Below are positions 5,346 through 5,723 of a stretch of DNA of 5,723 bases, one piece after another. Made by a program: the position numbers and the translations under genes. Position 1 is the stretch's first letter. Each line of letters starts with the position of its first letter. Under the pieces are notes generated by a model. The model did not search any database and was not told the origin of the DNA. It saw nothing but the letters and a program-made list of their open reading frames with translations. Source of the stretch: an uncultured Paracoccaceae bacterium (lineage in GTDB: Bacteria > Pseudomonadota > Alphaproteobacteria > Rhodobacterales > Rhodobacteraceae); assembly GCA_937900975.1 (NCBI GenBank), contig CALCPC010000008.1, positions 1-5,723 on the forward strand, in the 5' to 3' direction.

Positions 5346-5723
5346 ATGACATCCTTGCAAAGATCTGGCAGCGCCTTGGCGCTGCTGCTAGCGCTCAGCG
5401 CGTGTGTGCAAGTGCCGGTTGGCTTGCCCGGTCCGTTCGACCCACCGCGCCCGGCCCGGGTGGACTCGCCCCTTTTCGCCAGCCCCGGCGTCACCGATTT
5501 CCGCCCCTTCCCGGACGTGGCCCAGCCGCCGCTTCCCGAAGCGGAGCCTTTGACCGAGGCGGATGAGATCGCGGCCGATGTCACAGCGACGCTGCGCGCC
5601 ACGCCCGGCAGCGCGGTGCCCACCGGTGGCCCGGTGGTCGGGGTCGCGCCGCCGGCGGGTGCTGCGGGTCAGGCCGATCCGTGCCAGCAGGATATCGGAC
5701 TTGGCCCGAGCGCGCAGTCGAGC
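5346..5723 (+). CDS. Putative lipoprotein of unknown function (partial, runs off the right edge)
   Basis: From ATG 5346 the frame is open for 126 codons to the window end with no stop. It begins MTSLQRSGSALALLLALSAC: a basic residue, a hydrophobic core and a lipobox (L-S-A-C20). Signal peptidase II should therefore cleave before C20, and lipidation would anchor the protein in the membrane, facing the periplasm. The following part is rich in Pro, Ala and Val (for example PVGLPGPFDPPRPARV), as in a flexible linker, with a short possible helix around LTEADEIAADVTATLRA (69-85). I do not recognise a family. A purine-rich GAGGCAGGA (5335-5343) lies just before the ATG, and the gap to the gatA stop is only 30 bp, so it may be the third gene of the gatCA transcript. 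The signal peptide is clear; the function is not. Confidence 0.72.
   Translation, partial: MTSLQRSGSALALLLALSACVQVPVGLPGPFDPPRPARVDSPLFASPGVTDFRPFPDVAQPPLPEAEPLTEADEIAADVTATLRATPGSAVPTGGPVVGVAPPAGAAGQADPCQQDIGLGPSAQSS

Overview
The window is high-GC DNA that reads like the chromosome of an alphaproteobacterium, most likely Rhodobacteraceae (Roseobacter/Rhodobacter relatives). The protein sequences point that way: TadA, GatC and GatA have the wording I know from that family, and gatC and gatA sit together without gatB. There is no sign of phage, plasmid, insertion sequence, CRISPR, tRNA or rRNA. It looks like ordinary core chromosome with two real irregularities.

Layout. 1-102 (-) is the N-terminus of an S4-domain pseudouridine synthase (RsuA/RluB family), cut by the window edge. 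155-607 (+) is tadA, divergent from it across 52 bp. 608-923 is a gene-free convergent gap holding a GC-rich folded element (about 635-733). 924-1619 (-) is a UPF0173 metallo-beta-lactamase-fold hydrolase. 1699-2364 (+) is a ceramidase/CREST-family membrane protein, divergent from the hydrolase. 2338-2931 (-) is a LysE-family exporter whose 3' end overlaps the ceramidase gene by 27 bp. 3025-3477 (+) is an Lrp/AsnC regulator divergent from the exporter, with two small inverted repeats between them. 3552-3839 (+) is gatC with a TTG start. 3836-5315 (+) is gatA, overlapping gatC by 4 bp and broken by a frameshift in a (CG)7 tract. 5346 to the right edge (+) is the N-terminus of an unrecognised lipoprotein.

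How the genes fit together. Three loci serve translation: TadA makes inosine at the wobble position of tRNA-Arg, the RsuA/RluB-type enzyme modifies rRNA, and GatCA (with GatB elsewhere) corrects Glu-tRNA(Gln) and/or Asp-tRNA(Asn). The Lrp-LysE pair looks like a classic amino-acid export module, with the regulator probably controlling both divergent genes. The hydrolase and ceramidase-like protein are neighbours without an obvious shared pathway.

The most notable observations are the gatA reading-frame break, exactly repaired by one extra CG unit in a dinucleotide repeat, and the multi-armed inverted-repeat element after tadA. I see no complete novel multi-gene system here.
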